Below are positions 15,988 to 25,745 of a stretch of 64,000 nucleotides of DNA, one piece after another. Made by a program: the position numbers and the translations under genes. Below the pieces are notes generated by a model. The model saw only the letters and a program-made list of their open reading frames with translations. It searched no databases and was not told where the DNA came from. This DNA comes from Promicromonospora sp. Populi (GTDB lineage: Bacteria > Actinomycetota > Actinomycetes > Actinomycetales > Cellulomonadaceae). Each line of letters begins with the position of its first letter. Within the stretch, counting starts at the first letter, position 1. The stretch is taken from contig NZ_CP163528.1 in assembly GCF_041081105.1 (NCBI RefSeq), positions 3,472,001 to 3,536,000 of the forward strand, given 5' to 3'.

Positions 15988-16479
15988 CTAGCGGTCCGCC
16001 CGGCGGGAGCTGATCACGCCGGTGTCGAACCCCGCCAGATGCAGGCCGCCATGGAATCGCGCGTGCTCGATCTTGATGCACCGGTCCATCACCACCTTCA
16101 GCCCGGCGGCCTCGGCCTTGCGCGCCACGTCCTCGTGCCAGGAGCCGAGCTGCAGCCACAGCGTCTTGGCGCCCACGGCCAGTGTCTCGTCGAGCACGGA
16201 GGGCAGGTCGTCGTGCCGCCGGAAGACGTCGACGAGGTCGGGGACGACGGGCAGGTCGGCCAGGCTCGGGTACACGGGATGGCCCAGGATCTCGGTTGCG
16301 TGCGGGTTCACGAAGTACAGGTCGTACGGGGAGGAGGAGAGCAGGTACGTCGCCACGAAGTAGCTCGCCCGCGCCGGGTTGGTCGACGCCCCGACTATCG
16401 CTATCGACTTGGTGGAGCGCAGGATCCGGAGCCGTTCGGGCGCGCTCGGACCCTGCCAGGTCCTGGTGGTCTCGCTCAT
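15988..16479 (-). CDS. CoA-binding domain protein (YccU-like)
   Basis: A 163-residue stand-alone CoA-binding (Rossmann-type) protein. SIAIVGASTNPARASYFVATYL is the nucleotide-binding turn, and VYPSLADLPVVPDLVDVFRR and LWLQLGSWHEDV match the YccU/CoA_binding_2 family. CIKIEHARF includes the conserved cysteine near the C-terminus. The biological role is unknown. Its start overlaps the stop of the sulfhydrylase gene by 4 bp, so it is co-translated with a sulfur-assimilation enzyme. Confidence 0.9.
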   Translation of the reverse strand: MSETTRTWQGPSAPERLRILRSTKSIAIVGASTNPARASYFVATYLLSSSPYDLYFVNPHATEILGHPVYPSLADLPVVPDLVDVFRRHDDLPSVLDETLAVGAKTLWLQLGSWHEDVARKAEAAGLKVVMDRCIKIEHARFHGGLHLAGFDTGVISSRRADR

Positions 16480-17846
16480 CGGTTCGCTCCCGTCGCCTTG
16501 GTCAGGGCCTGGTCGAGGTCCCAGAGGATGTCGTCGAGGTCCTCCAGGCCCACGGAGATGCGGACCAGGTCCTCGGGCACGCCCGCGGCCTCAAGCTGGT
16601 CGCCCGACAGCTGCTGGTGCGTCGTCGACGCCGGGTGGATCACCAGGGTGCGCGAGTCACCGACGTTCGCCAGGTGCGAGGCGAGCTGCAACGCCTCGAT
16701 GAACAGCCGGCCGGTCTCCCGGCCGTCGAGGGCGGATTCGGCGTCGGACAAGCCGCCGTCGGCGAGTGCACCAACGCCGTCGGACGCGCCGACCGCCGGG
16801 GCCTGCAGACCGAAGGCGAACACCGAGCCCGGCCCGAGCGGCAGGTACTTCTGCGCGCGCTCGTAGTGCGGGTGCGACGGGAGGCCGGCCCAGAGCACGT
16901 AGGAGACGCGCGGGTCGGAGTCGAGCCACTCGGCGACGGCGCGGGCGTTCTGAAGGTGTGCGTCCAGGCGGTGCGGCAGGGTCTCGATGCCCTGCAGCAG
17001 CTGGAACGCGGACTGCGCCGAGAGCGCGGGCCCGATGTCGCGCAGCTGCTCGGACCGCAGCTTGGTGAGGAACCCGTACTCGCCGAAGTTCCCCCACCAG
17101 CTCACGTTCCCGTAGGACGGGACGGGCTCGGTCATCTGCGGGAACTTCCCGTTGCCCCAGTCGAACCGGCCCGACTCCACCACGACGCCGCCGAGCGTGG
17201 TGCCGTGCCCGCCGAGGAACTTCGTCACGGAGTGGATCACGATGTCGGCGCCGTGCTCGATCGGCCGGGTCAGGTACGGCGTCGCGAGCGTCGCGTCCAC
17301 GACCAGGGGGATGCCCGCGGCGTGGGCCACCTCGGCGAGCCCTTCGAGGTCGGCGACCTCACCCGACGGGTTGGCAACGACCTCCGTGTACAGGACCTTG
17401 GTCTCGGGTGTGATCGCGGCGGCATAGTCCGCGGGATCGGTGCCCGGCACAAAGGTCGTCTCGACGCCGAAGCGGCGCAGGGTCACATCGAGCTGCGTCA
17501 CCGTTCCGCCGTACAGCTGCGCGGACGCGACCACGTGGTCCCCCGCACCGACGAGCGCGGCGAAGGTGATGAACTCGGCCGACATGCCCGACGCCGTCGC
17601 GACCGCGCCGATGCCGCCCTCCAGCGACGCGAGGCGCTCCTCGAGCGCTGCGACAGTCGGGTTGCCGATGCGCGAGTAGATGTTGCCGTACTTCTGCAGC
17701 GCGAAGAGGTTCGCGGCGTCGGCGGTGTCCTTGAACACGAACGACGTGGTCTGGTAGATCGGCACCGCCCGCGCCCCGGTCGCCGCGTCGGGGATGCCCC
17801 CGGCGTGGAGGGCCCGCGTGCGGAACCCGAAGGTGTGCTCGGTCAC
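16476..17846 (-). CDS. metY: O-acetylhomoserine (thiol)-lyase
   Basis: A 456-residue PLP enzyme of the Cys/Met metabolism family that makes homocysteine from O-acetylhomoserine and sulfide. FRTRALHAGG opens the protein, followed by PIYQTTSFVF and YSRIGNPTVAALEERLASLEGG; the PLP lysine is in IHSVTKFLGGHGT. The length and insert pattern fit MetY rather than cystathionine synthase. I use GTG 17846, since the MetY-like sequence starts at VTEHTFGFRTR; the frame is open upstream to 17933 but that part overlaps the divergent protease gene. An Ala/Gly/Asp insertion (about residues 350-375) is longer than usual. No S-box or other riboswitch was seen upstream. Confidence 0.93.
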   Translation of the reverse strand: MTEHTFGFRTRALHAGGIPDAATGARAVPIYQTTSFVFKDTADAANLFALQKYGNIYSRIGNPTVAALEERLASLEGGIGAVATASGMSAEFITFAALVGAGDHVVASAQLYGGTVTQLDVTLRRFGVETTFVPGTDPADYAAAITPETKVLYTEVVANPSGEVADLEGLAEVAHAAGIPLVVDATLATPYLTRPIEHGADIVIHSVTKFLGGHGTTLGGVVVESGRFDWGNGKFPQMTEPVPSYGNVSWWGNFGEYGFLTKLRSEQLRDIGPALSAQSAFQLLQGIETLPHRLDAHLQNARAVAEWLDSDPRVSYVLWAGLPSHPHYERAQKYLPLGPGSVFAFGLQAPAVGASDGVGALADGGLSDAESALDGRETGRLFIEALQLASHLANVGDSRTLVIHPASTTHQQLSGDQLEAAGVPEDLVRISVGLEDLDDILWDLDQALTKATGANR

Positions 17847-17925
17847 GAGAGCCAGCGTAGGGCTCGCCTGCTGCCCACAGCGATTCCCAGTGACGGGTGT
17901 CAGACCCCGCGAGTACGTTGAACCG

Positions 17926-20900
17926 GTGACCAAGCCCTATCTCCGGTACCCCCACATCCACGGCGACCAGGTCGCCTTTGTAGCCGACGACGACGTCTGG
18001 CTCGCCCCCGTGTCCGGCGGCCGCGCATGGCGCCTGACCAGCGATCACGCCCCCGCCACCACACCGCGCTTCTCGCCCGACGGCACGCGGCTGGCGTATG
18101 TGTCCCACCGGGACGGCCACCCCGAGGCCTACGTGGTCGAGCTGTCCGACGGTGCCACCCGGCGCCTCACCTGGTTCGGCGGCACCGCGACGACGGTGCT
18201 CGGCTGGGACGACGCCGGCCGGGTGCTCGTCTCCTCCAACGCCGGCACGCACGAGCGGTCCCTGACCGTGGTGCGCGCGGTGGGGCTCGACGGCGTGGTC
18301 GAGACCCTGCCCTACGGGGCCGCCTGGGGTGTCGCCGAGCATCAGGGCGCGGACGGCGCCCGCACGACCGCCCTCGTCTCCGCGGGCTACCGCACCCCCG
18401 CGTACTGGAAGCGATACCGCGGCGGCACGGCCTCGGTGCTGTGGCTCGACCGCGGCCCGGCCGGGCCCGACGGCGCGGCCGACTGGCAGCGCCCCCTGCC
18501 CAGCGACACCGCCGGCACCTACGACCCGATGTGGATCGGCGACGCGCTCGTGTTCACGTCCGACCGTGCGGCGACGTTCCCCGACCACGCCGACGAACAG
18601 GCGAACCTGTGGGTGTGGGACGGCCTGGCGACCGGCACCCAGGCCCCTGAGCCGCGACAGCTCACCACCCAGACCGAGGCCGAGGGCTACGTCCGCGACG
18701 CGTCGTCCGACGGCGCGCGCATCGTGTGGCACAGCCGTGGCGACCTCTGGCTGCTCGACGAGCTGGCCGGCGCTCCACGCCGCCTGGACATCACGCTCAC
18801 CAGCGCCCTCCCGCAGCCGTACTCGGCCGACCCGCACTCGACGCGGACCAGCATCGACGGCCTCGCTGTCGACAAGACCGGCGACGCGAGCGTCGTGGGC
18901 TGGCTCGGCACCGCGTTCTGGGTGACGCATCGCGCGGGCCCTGCCCGGGCGCTGGTCGCCGACCCGTCGGTCCGCGTGCGCGAGCCCGTGCTGCTCGGCG
19001 ATACCGGTCGGGCGGCCGTGGTGACCGACGCGCCGCACCGCTCGGGCGCGGACGAGAGCCGGGAGGACGCCCTTGAGATCCACGCGCTCCCCGGCACCTC
19101 GGGCGTCGCCCCAGACGCCACGCCGCAGCGCCTCGCGGCCGGCGAGCTGGGCCGGGTGCTGCACCTTGCCGCCAGCCCCAACGGCGACGTGGTCGCGGCG
19201 ATCTCGCACGACGGGCGGGTGAGCCTGGTCGCCGTGCCCACCGACGACGATGCCGACACCGGCACCGGCGGAGACACGAGCGCCGTCGTGCCCGGCACCA
19301 TCACACTGCTCGGCCGGTCCACGAACGGCGAGGCGGAGTCCCCGACGTTCTCCCCGGACGGGCGGTACCTCGCCTGGTCCAGCCCGACCGGCGCCGAGGG
19401 CGACTACCACCAGATCCTCGTGGCGGACCTGCACTCCGAGACCCCGACGGGGACCCCGCTGACCTCGGGCCGGTTCCACGACTTCTCGCCGGCGTTCAGC
19501 GACGACGGCAAGTACGTCGTGTTCCTCTCGAACCGCACGTTCGACCCGTCCTACGACTCGCACGAGTTCGCCCTGTCGTTCAGCGCCGCGACGCGGCCCT
19601 GGCTCATCCCGCTGTCAGCGACCGAGCCTGCGCCGTTCGGGCCGAGCGCCGACGGCTGGCGCCTGAGCAAGCCGGACGAGAAGGACGGCGACAAGCACGC
19701 CGACAAGGACGCCGACAAGGACGCCGACAAGGACGCCGGAAACGACGCCAGCAACGATGGCGACGCCAGCGACACGGAGGGCACCGAGCACAACAAGAGC
19801 AAGCCCGACGAGGCCTCGCCCGACATCGACTTCTACGGCGCCGAGGAGCGTGTGGTGCCGTTCCCGGTGACCTCGGGCCGCTACCGCGACCTGCTCGCTG
19901 CCAAGGGCGGTGTGCTCTGGGTGCACGAGACCGACGATGCGGGCGTGCTCGGCTCGCGGCACGCCGGTGCGGAGGACGAACCGACGCCCAACGCGCTGCA
20001 GTTCTGGTCGTTCGAGGCGCGCAAGGCCACGGACATCGCGGAGAAGGTGAGCTCGTACGCCGTCTCAGGCGATCGCGAGCGTCTGGTGATCCGGTCGGGA
20101 TCCGGGCTCAGCACGCAGTCGGCCACGAGCAAGCCGGGCGACGAAGACCCCAGCGCGTTCGACATCGACCTGTCGCGCGTCCGCTACGAGGTGGACCCGC
20201 GCGCCCAGTGGCACCAGATGTTCGACGAGAACGCCCGCATCATGCGCGACCACTACTGGCGCGCGGACATGAACGGCGTCGACTGGGACGGCGTGGTGGC
20301 GCGGTGGCGTCCCCTCGTCGACCGGCTCGCCACGCACGACGACCTGGAGGACGTGCTCTGGGAGACGGTCGGCGAGCTCAACACGTCGCACGCCTATGTG
20401 CGGCGGCCGCACGAGCCGGGTGACACCTCCCGCAAGCTCGGCCTGCTCGGCGCGGACCTCGCCCGGACCGCCGAGGGCTGGCGGATCGAGCGGGTGCTGC
20501 CGAGCGAGTCGTCCGATCCGGGGGCGCGGTCGCCGCTGCGCGCGGCGGGTGTCGACGCGCGGCCCGGCGACCTGATCGTCGCCGTGGACGGACGACCAGT
20601 GGACCCGGTGGCCGGCCCGGCGGCGAACCTGGTCGGCGCGGCCGAGATCCCAGTCGAGCTCACGCTCCGACGACCGCCTACGACGGATGATGACGCGGCG
20701 GGCCCCGAGACCACGGATGCTGGAGCGGCAGGCGGCGACTCGACCAGCAGCGACCGCCGGGTCGTAGTCGTGCCGCTCGCCAACGAGTCCGACCTGCGCT
20801 ACCAGGACTGGGTGCGGTCGCGCCGCGAGTACGTCGCCGAGAAGTCCGGCGGGCGGCTCGGCTACGTGCACGTCCCGGACATGATGAGCACCGGGTGGGC

Positions 20901-21465
20901 GCAGCTGCACCGCGACCTGCGGCTCGCCGCGGACTGCGAGGGCATCGTCGTGGACGTGCGGTTCAACGGCGGCGGGCACACCTCGCAGCTCGTGATCGCG
21001 CGGCTGGCCGCACGCGTCGCGGGCTGGGGGCTGAACCGGCACTACGACCGCCCGACCCCCTACCCGGACCGCGCACCGCGCGGCCCGGTGGTGCTCGTCA
21101 CCAACGAGTACGCGGGGTCCGACGGCGACATCGTGAATGCGGCCGCGCAGGCGCTCGACGTCGGGCCGGTGATCGGCGTGCGGACGTGGGGCGGTGTGGT
21201 CGGCATCGACGGCCGCTTCGAGCTGGTGGACGGTACCGGCATCACCCAGCCGCGGTACGCCTTCTGGCTCGACGGCAAGGGGTTCGACGTGGAGAACCAC
21301 GGTGTGGACCCCGACATCGAGGTGCGGCACACGCCGGCGGACTACTTCTCCGACGTCGACCCGCAGCTCGAAGCCGGCATGGCCGAGGCGTTCCGCCGGC
21401 TGGCGGAGCGTCCCGCGGCGGCACCCCCGGCGCTGCCGGAGCCGAAGGTGCGCCGCCGGTCGTAG
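17926..21465 (+). CDS. Tricorn-like S41 protease
   Basis: A 1179-residue cytosolic protease of the tricorn type, expected to degrade short peptides made by larger proteases. Residues about 1-600 are beta-propeller repeats (FSPDGTRLAYVSHRDG and similar blades). Then come a C1 region (DHYWRADMNGVDW, residue about 780), a PDZ domain (DARPGDLIVAVDGRPV) and the S41 core with FNGGGHTSQL and nucleophile serine in NEYAGSDGDIVN. Between propeller and C1 lies a long acidic, Lys/Asp-rich linker with repeats. GTG 17926 starts VTKPYLRYPHIHGD, the usual N-terminus. No signal peptide. It is divergent from metY. Confidence 0.94.
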   Translation: MTKPYLRYPHIHGDQVAFVADDDVWLAPVSGGRAWRLTSDHAPATTPRFSPDGTRLAYVSHRDGHPEAYVVELSDGATRRLTWFGGTATTVLGWDDAGRVLVSSNAGTHERSLTVVRAVGLDGVVETLPYGAAWGVAEHQGADGARTTALVSAGYRTPAYWKRYRGGTASVLWLDRGPAGPDGAADWQRPLPSDTAGTYDPMWIGDALVFTSDRAATFPDHADEQANLWVWDGLATGTQAPEPRQLTTQTEAEGYVRDASSDGARIVWHSRGDLWLLDELAGAPRRLDITLTSALPQPYSADPHSTRTSIDGLAVDKTGDASVVGWLGTAFWVTHRAGPARALVADPSVRVREPVLLGDTGRAAVVTDAPHRSGADESREDALEIHALPGTSGVAPDATPQRLAAGELGRVLHLAASPNGDVVAAISHDGRVSLVAVPTDDDADTGTGGDTSAVVPGTITLLGRSTNGEAESPTFSPDGRYLAWSSPTGAEGDYHQILVADLHSETPTGTPLTSGRFHDFSPAFSDDGKYVVFLSNRTFDPSYDSHEFALSFSAATRPWLIPLSATEPAPFGPSADGWRLSKPDEKDGDKHADKDADKDADKDAGNDASNDGDASDTEGTEHNKSKPDEASPDIDFYGAEERVVPFPVTSGRYRDLLAAKGGVLWVHETDDAGVLGSRHAGAEDEPTPNALQFWSFEARKATDIAEKVSSYAVSGDRERLVIRSGSGLSTQSATSKPGDEDPSAFDIDLSRVRYEVDPRAQWHQMFDENARIMRDHYWRADMNGVDWDGVVARWRPLVDRLATHDDLEDVLWETVGELNTSHAYVRRPHEPGDTSRKLGLLGADLARTAEGWRIERVLPSESSDPGARSPLRAAGVDARPGDLIVAVDGRPVDPVAGPAANLVGAAEIPVELTLRRPPTTDDDAAGPETTDAGAAGGDSTSSDRRVVVVPLANESDLRYQDWVRSRREYVAEKSGGRLGYVHVPDMMSTGWAQLHRDLRLAADCEGIVVDVRFNGGGHTSQLVIARLAARVAGWGLNRHYDRPTPYPDRAPRGPVVLVTNEYAGSDGDIVNAAAQALDVGPVIGVRTWGGVVGIDGRFELVDGTGITQPRYAFWLDGKGFDVENHGVDPDIEVRHTPADYFSDVDPQLEAGMAEAFRRLAERPAAAPPALPEPKVRRRS
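19690..19737 (+). repeat. 12-bp tandem repeat in tricorn-like gene (4 copies)
   Basis: GACAAGGACGCC repeats four times (the first copy with one change), encoding Asp-Lys-Asp/His-Ala units in the acidic linker between the propeller and protease parts. Confidence 0.9.
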
Positions 21466-21483
21466 CCGCGGGCCCGCGACCGG

Positions 21484-22176
21484 TCAGTCGCGGGTGGCCT
21501 GCACAAACGTGATCGGCCCGAAGCGATGCTCCACGTGCGCCACCTCGCGGGCGTCGGTGAACCCGGCGTCCGCGAGGAGGCGCAGCAGGCCGCCCTCGAG
21601 ATTCCGGGCCGTGTGCGGGTTGGCGGCCACGGCCGAATGGCCGCGGCCGGATCTGCCGTGCGCGCCGTCAGCTCTCCCGAAGTCCACGATCGTCACCTTG
21701 CCGCCGGGCCGGAGCACCCGGAGCGCCTCGCTCCCGAACCGGACCCGCGCCTCGTCGGGCACGTGGTGCAGCGCGAGGGAGGACACGATGTGGTCGAGCG
21801 ATCCGTCGTCGGCGGGGAGCCGCTCGGCGAAGCCCTGGACGAGGGTGAGCGGCTCCCGCAGCCGGGACGCCTTGCGGGCCGCGAGGCGCAGGGCGGCTGC
21901 GTCGGGATCGAGGCCGGTGACCCGTGCGGCCGGCTGCGCACGCAGCACGGCGAGCGACAGGTTCGCGGTGCCGCAGCCGACGTCGAGCACGGACTGCCCG
22001 GGGGCGATGTCCGCGAGCGCCACCGTCCGCTCGTGCAGGGGCCGCACGCGGGAGAACCGCGAGAACACGTCGTAGAGCGGAAGCAGCCAGGGCTTGCCCA
22101 TTCCCGGCAGGAACTCGCGCTCGCGTTCCTCGGGGGTGCGGTGGTCGAGGATCCGTACCGTGGTGGTGTCGTTCAT
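21484..22176 (-). CDS. Class I SAM-dependent methyltransferase
   Basis: A 230-residue methyltransferase of the UbiE/Methyltransf_11 type. Motif I is VLDVGCGTANLSL, with motif II region LDHIVSSLALHHVPD and LRPGGKVTIVDFGRADG later. Its acceptor is unknown. The start at ATG 22176 is likely; an in-frame ATG at 22194 is an alternative, and neither has an ideally spaced ribosome site (GGAGAG abuts the first). The frame upstream to 22683 is antisense to the AraC gene and was ignored. It ends 18 bp from the end of the convergent tricorn-like gene. Confidence 0.88.
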   Translation of the reverse strand: MNDTTTVRILDHRTPEEREREFLPGMGKPWLLPLYDVFSRFSRVRPLHERTVALADIAPGQSVLDVGCGTANLSLAVLRAQPAARVTGLDPDAAALRLAARKASRLREPLTLVQGFAERLPADDGSLDHIVSSLALHHVPDEARVRFGSEALRVLRPGGKVTIVDFGRADGAHGRSGRGHSAVAANPHTARNLEGGLLRLLADAGFTDAREVAHVEHRFGPITFVQATRD

Positions 22177-22296
22177 CTCTCCAGCATTGGACATCCTGCG
22201 GTGTGCTGGCAGGACGGAAGTCGGTGACGACTGCACGATCCTCGGTCGGGGAGTAGCGTCGGGCGCGGCACTACGACGGCGACAGGGGACGGTGAC

Positions 22297-23274
22297 GTGA
22301 CGATGGCACCTGCTCAGGCTCGGTTGCGTACCGTGCGCCCGGACGGCACCCCGGTCTACCGGCACCCGGCGCGCCCCGGGGCCGCGCAGGTCCAGGTGAC
22401 CCGGATCGACTTCGAGGCCGAGCACCCGCACCTGCCGCCCGACCACCGGCACGCGCACGACTTCCTGGTGCTCGTCTACATCGAGCGGGGCGGCGGCACG
22501 ATCACGCTGGGTGGCCGGGACACGCCGCTGCGCGACGGCGATGTGCACACCGTCGCGCCGGGTGAGGCGATCAGCTCGGCGTCGCTCGCGGACCTGCACC
22601 ACTGCCGGGCCTGGAGCGTGGCTTTCACGCCCGACGCCGTCCCGTCGCTCGCCTCGGTGTCGCCCCTCGCCTGGGCGCACCACCCGCTCCTGGCGCTGTT
22701 CTCCGCGGGCTCGGTGGGCTCCACGGGATCGGCAGGTTCGGCGGGTTCCACAGGTTCGGCGGGTTCAGCAGGTGCCACGGGTTCCGGACACGTCCCGGAG
22801 GCCGAGCGCCCCCGCTGGTCGGCGTGGCTGGCAGACCTCGCGGAGGAGCTGGCGGAGCCGGACCGGCTCGGGGCGCGGGAGGCGGCGGCGGCCCTGCTGA
22901 CGCGGGTGCTCATCGGGGCGGCGCGCCTGGCGCCGTCGGCCCCCGCACCGCCCGACCCGCTCGTGACGCGGGTCTTTGACGAGATCGAGACGACGTTCCG
23001 TGAACCGGTCTCCGCGTCCGACGTCGCTCGGGCGCTGGGTTACACGCCCGGGCACCTGACCACCGTGGTCCGGGTGCGCACGGGCCGCACCCTGCTCGAA
23101 TGGATCACCGAGCGCCGGATGACCGAGGTGCGCCGGCTGCTCCGCGAGACCGACCTGCCGCTTGGTGTCGTCGCGGCGAGGACGGGGCTGCGCGACGCGG
23201 CGTACCTGGTTCGGCGGTTCAAGGGTCGGTACGGGATCACGCCGGAACGCTGGCGTCGGAGCGAACGTGCGTGA
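22297..23274 (+). CDS. AraC-family transcriptional regulator
   Basis: A 325-residue regulator: an N-terminal cupin (about residues 25-105, HRHAHDFLVLVYIERGGG and LRDGDVHTVAPGEA) and a C-terminal double HTH (about 225-320, VSASDVARALGYTPGHLTTV and YLVRRFKGRYGITPERWRR). Between them is a low-complexity Ser-Gly-Ala-Thr stretch of about 28 residues, from tandem repeats at about 22700-22790. GTG 22297 is preceded by AGGGGAC. It lies just upstream of the cystine-type ABC importer in the same direction, with a 79-bp gap, and may control it or the divergent methyltransferase. Confidence 0.9.
   Translation: MTMAPAQARLRTVRPDGTPVYRHPARPGAAQVQVTRIDFEAEHPHLPPDHRHAHDFLVLVYIERGGGTITLGGRDTPLRDGDVHTVAPGEAISSASLADLHHCRAWSVAFTPDAVPSLASVSPLAWAHHPLLALFSAGSVGSTGSAGSAGSTGSAGSAGATGSGHVPEAERPRWSAWLADLAEELAEPDRLGAREAAAALLTRVLIGAARLAPSAPAPPDPLVTRVFDEIETTFREPVSASDVARALGYTPGHLTTVVRVRTGRTLLEWITERRMTEVRRLLRETDLPLGVVAARTGLRDAAYLVRRFKGRYGITPERWRRSERA
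22700..22790 (+). repeat. Low-complexity Gly/Ser/Ala/Thr-encoding tandem repeat
   Basis: Imperfect copies of units such as GGTTCGGCGGGTTC encode a Gly-Ser-Ala-Thr linker between the two domains of the AraC regulator. It keeps frame and looks slippage-prone. Confidence 0.75.
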
Positions 23275-23309
23275 GTTCAGTCTTTCTATCGGCTAACTTT
23301 GGGTCACGC

Positions 23310-23324
23310 ATCGGCACGACCGAT
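23310..23324. promoter_or_regulatory. Short inverted repeat upstream of the amino acid ABC operon
   Basis: ATCGG-CACGA-CCGAT, with a further ATCGG about 22 bp upstream, lies 30 bp before the ATG of the binding-protein gene. It may be an operator; short arms make this weak. Confidence 0.3.
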
Positions 23325-23353
23325 ATGTGCCGCCCACGAACGGAGCCATCAAC

Positions 23354-24151
23354 ATGCCTCGCAACCGCGCCTTTCTCTCGGCCGTCGCAGCCTCGGCTGC
23401 CCTCCTGGCCCTGACCGGCTGCGGCAGCTCCGGCGAGCCTGGCGGCGCGGGCGAGGAGCTCGGGCTGGTGTCCGGGGACACGTTGACCGTCGCCACGGAG
23501 GGCACGTACCGGCCGTTCAGCTACCACGACGAGACGGGTGAGCTGGTCGGGTACGACGTCGAGGTCGCGCAGGCCGTCGCCGAGAACCTGGGCCTGGAGA
23601 TCGAGTTCCAGGAGACCCAGTGGGACGCGATCTTCGCCGGCCTGGATGCCGGCCGCTTCGACACCATCGCGAACCAGGTGACCATCACCCCGGAGCGTGA
23701 GGCCGACTACGTCTTCTCGACGCCGTACACGGTGTCGACGGGTGTGCTCGTCGTGAGCGCGGACAACACCGACATCACCAGCTTCGCCGACCTCGACGGC
23801 CGGACGACCGCCCAGTCGCTCACCAGCAACTGGCGCGAGCTCGCCGAGGAGAGCGGTGCGACGGTCGAGGGTGTCGAGGGCTGGGCCCAGGCGGTGGCGC
23901 TCCTGGAGGAGGGCCGCGTGGACGCCACGATCAACGACAGCCTCACCTACCTCGACTACGCGAACACCGAGGACGCCTCGGGCATCAAGGTCACCGCGGA
24001 GACCGAGGAGGAGTCGCAGTCGGCGTTCGTCGTGACGCCGGAGCGCGAGGCCCTCGCCACGGCGATCGACGGCGCCCTGGCTGACCTGCGCGCCGACGGC
24101 ACCCTCGCCGAGCTGAGCGAGCAGTACTTCGGCGAGGACGTCTCCGAGTGA
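23354..24151 (+). CDS. Polar amino acid/cystine ABC transporter, substrate-binding lipoprotein
   Basis: A 265-residue family 3 solute-binding protein. The lipobox LTGC follows a short signal peptide, so it is anchored outside the membrane. LTVATEGTYRPFSYHD, GYDVEVAQAVAENLGLEIEF and WDAIFAGLDAGRFD are typical of cystine/glutamine binding proteins (TcyA/FliY-like). ATG 23354 follows CGGAG. It is the first gene of an operon with a permease and an ATPase. A cystine-like substrate is suggested by the overall match, without proof. Confidence 0.9.
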   Translation: MPRNRAFLSAVAASAALLALTGCGSSGEPGGAGEELGLVSGDTLTVATEGTYRPFSYHDETGELVGYDVEVAQAVAENLGLEIEFQETQWDAIFAGLDAGRFDTIANQVTITPEREADYVFSTPYTVSTGVLVVSADNTDITSFADLDGRTTAQSLTSNWRELAEESGATVEGVEGWAQAVALLEEGRVDATINDSLTYLDYANTEDASGIKVTAETEEESQSAFVVTPEREALATAIDGALADLRADGTLAELSEQYFGEDVSE

Positions 24152-24213
24152 GCCCGCGCACCACAGCGGACCCCCGGGCCACCCGTCTCCGCTGACGGCA
24201 TCGAGAGGGAGAC

Positions 24214-24873
24214 ATGGACTGGCAGCTCATTGCCGACTCGTTCTGGCCACTGCTGTCGGGCGGCCTGACCGGCACCATCCCGCTGACCCTGGCATCGTTC
24301 GCGATCGGGCTGGTGCTCGCCCTCGTCGTGGCGCTGCTGCGGCTCTCCCCGAACCGGCTCCTGTCGTGGATCGCCCGCGCGTACATCTCGCTGATCCGCG
24401 GCACCCCGCTGCTGGTGCAGCTGTTCGTGATCTTCTACGGCATGCCGTCTCTGGGCATCCTGCTCGACCCGTGGCCCGCCGCGATCATCGCGTTCTCCCT
24501 GAACGTGGGCGGCTACGCGGCCGAGGTGATCCGTGCGGCGATCCTGTCGGTGCCGAAGGGGCAGTGGGAGGCGAGCTGGACGGTGGGTATGTCCCCCGCC
24601 CGGGCCCTGGGCCGGATCATCCTGCCGCAGGCCGCACGCGTGTCGGTGCCGCCGCTGTCGAACACGTTCATCTCACTGGTCAAGGACACGTCGCTCGCGT
24701 CGCTGATCCTCGTGACCGAGCTGTTCCGCAGGGCGCAGGAGATCGCCGCGTTCTCGAGCGAGTTCATGACGGTCTACGTCGAGGCCGCCCTGATCTACTG
24801 GCTGTTCTGCACGGTGCTGTCCACGGGGCAGAACGCACTTGAGAAGAGGCTGGACCGGTATGTCGCACACTGA
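24214..24873 (+). CDS. Polar amino acid/cystine ABC transporter permease
   Basis: A 219-residue inner-membrane permease of the His/Glu/Gln/Arg family with five hydrophobic helices. The ATPase-coupling EAA loop is [20 protein letters not shown], followed by [23 protein letters not shown] 24214 is preceded by GAGAGGGAG. Its last 14 bp overlap the ATPase gene. One permease gene suggests a homodimeric channel. Confidence 0.92.
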   Translation: MDWQLIADSFWPLLSGGLTGTIPLTLASFAIGLVLALVVALLRLSPNRLLSWIARAYISLIRGTPLLVQLFVIFYGMPSLGILLDPWPAAIIAFSLNVGGYAAEVIRAAILSVPKGQWEASWTVGMSPARALGRIILPQAARVSVPPLSNTFISLVKDTSLASLILVTELFRRAQEIAAFSSEFMTVYVEAALIYWLFCTVLSTGQNALEKRLDRYVAH

Positions 24874-25723
24874 GGACCAGCAAGGCGAGGACCGCCCCAT
24901 CGAGGACGCTCCGATCACAACCCTCCTGACGGCCCACGGCCTGCAGAAGTCGTTCGGGGACAACCACGTGCTGCGCGGGGTCGACCTGAACGTCCGCCGC
25001 GGCGAGGTGATCGCCCTGATCGGCCCCTCGGGCAGCGGCAAGACAACGGTGCTGCGCTCGCTCAACGGCCTGGAGACGCCCGACGCCGGGGTGCTCGAGC
25101 TCGACGGCGGCCCGGTCATCGATTTCGGCGCCCAGGCCGCCGCCGTCGGGTCGGCTGCCTGGGCCGGACGGCGCACCGCCGCCCGGCTCGCGAAGGAGAA
25201 TCGCTCGGCCCTGCGCGACCGGTCCGCGATGGTGTTCCAGCACCACAACCTGTTCCCGCACCGCACGGTGCTGGAGAACGTGATCGAGGGCCCCACCCAG
25301 GTGCAGCGGATCCCGCGCCAGACGGCGGTCGCCCGCGCCGAGGAGCTGCTGGCGCGCGTCGGCCTGGCCGACAAGCGCGACGCCTACCCGCACGAGCTGT
25401 CGGGCGGCCAGCAGCAGCGGGTCGGGATCGTGCGTGCGCTCGCGCTCCAGCCGGACCTCCTGCTGTTCGACGAGCCGACGTCGGCCCTCGACCCCGAGCT
25501 CGTGGGCGAGGTGCTGACCGTCATGAAGGAGCTCGCGGACGAGGGCTGGACCATGGTCGTGGTGACCCACGAGCTGCAGTTCGCGCGCCAGGTCGCGACC
25601 GAGGTGCTGTTCCTCGACGGCGGCGTGGTGGTCGAGCGCGGCGCCCCCGCGCAGATCTTCAGCGACCCGGCGGAGGAGCGCACCCGCCGCTTCCTGGACC
25701 GAATCCTGCACCCCCTGGACTGA
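24860..25723 (+). CDS. Polar amino acid/cystine ABC transporter ATPase
   Basis: A 287-residue ABC ATPase energising the transporter above. Walker [10 protein letters not shown], signature [10 protein letters not shown], Walker [15 protein letters not shown] and the switch histidine in [10 protein letters not shown] are all present. An insertion of about 35 residues ([20 protein letters not shown] and on) lies between Walker A and the Q-loop, longer than in standard GlnQ-like proteins. ATG 24860 overlaps the permease stop, so translation is coupled. It is convergent with the thiamine-type operon, with 22 bp between stops and no visible terminator. Confidence 0.92.
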   Translation: MSHTEDQQGEDRPIEDAPITTLLTAHGLQKSFGDNHVLRGVDLNVRRGEVIALIGPSGSGKTTVLRSLNGLETPDAGVLELDGGPVIDFGAQAAAVGSAAWAGRRTAARLAKENRSALRDRSAMVFQHHNLFPHRTVLENVIEGPTQVQRIPRQTAVARAEELLARVGLADKRDAYPHELSGGQQQRVGIVRALALQPDLLLFDEPTSALDPELVGEVLTVMKELADEGWTMVVVTHELQFARQVATEVLFLDGGVVVERGAPAQIFSDPAEERTRRFLDRILHPLD

Positions 25724-25745
25724 CCTTTGGTTGTGGGCGCCCTGG

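Noticed and set aside
17359..19563. Minus-strand open frame of 734 codons spanning metY and the tricorn-like gene
   Set aside because: It is antisense to the tricorn-like gene and out of frame with metY; high GC makes such long empty frames common.
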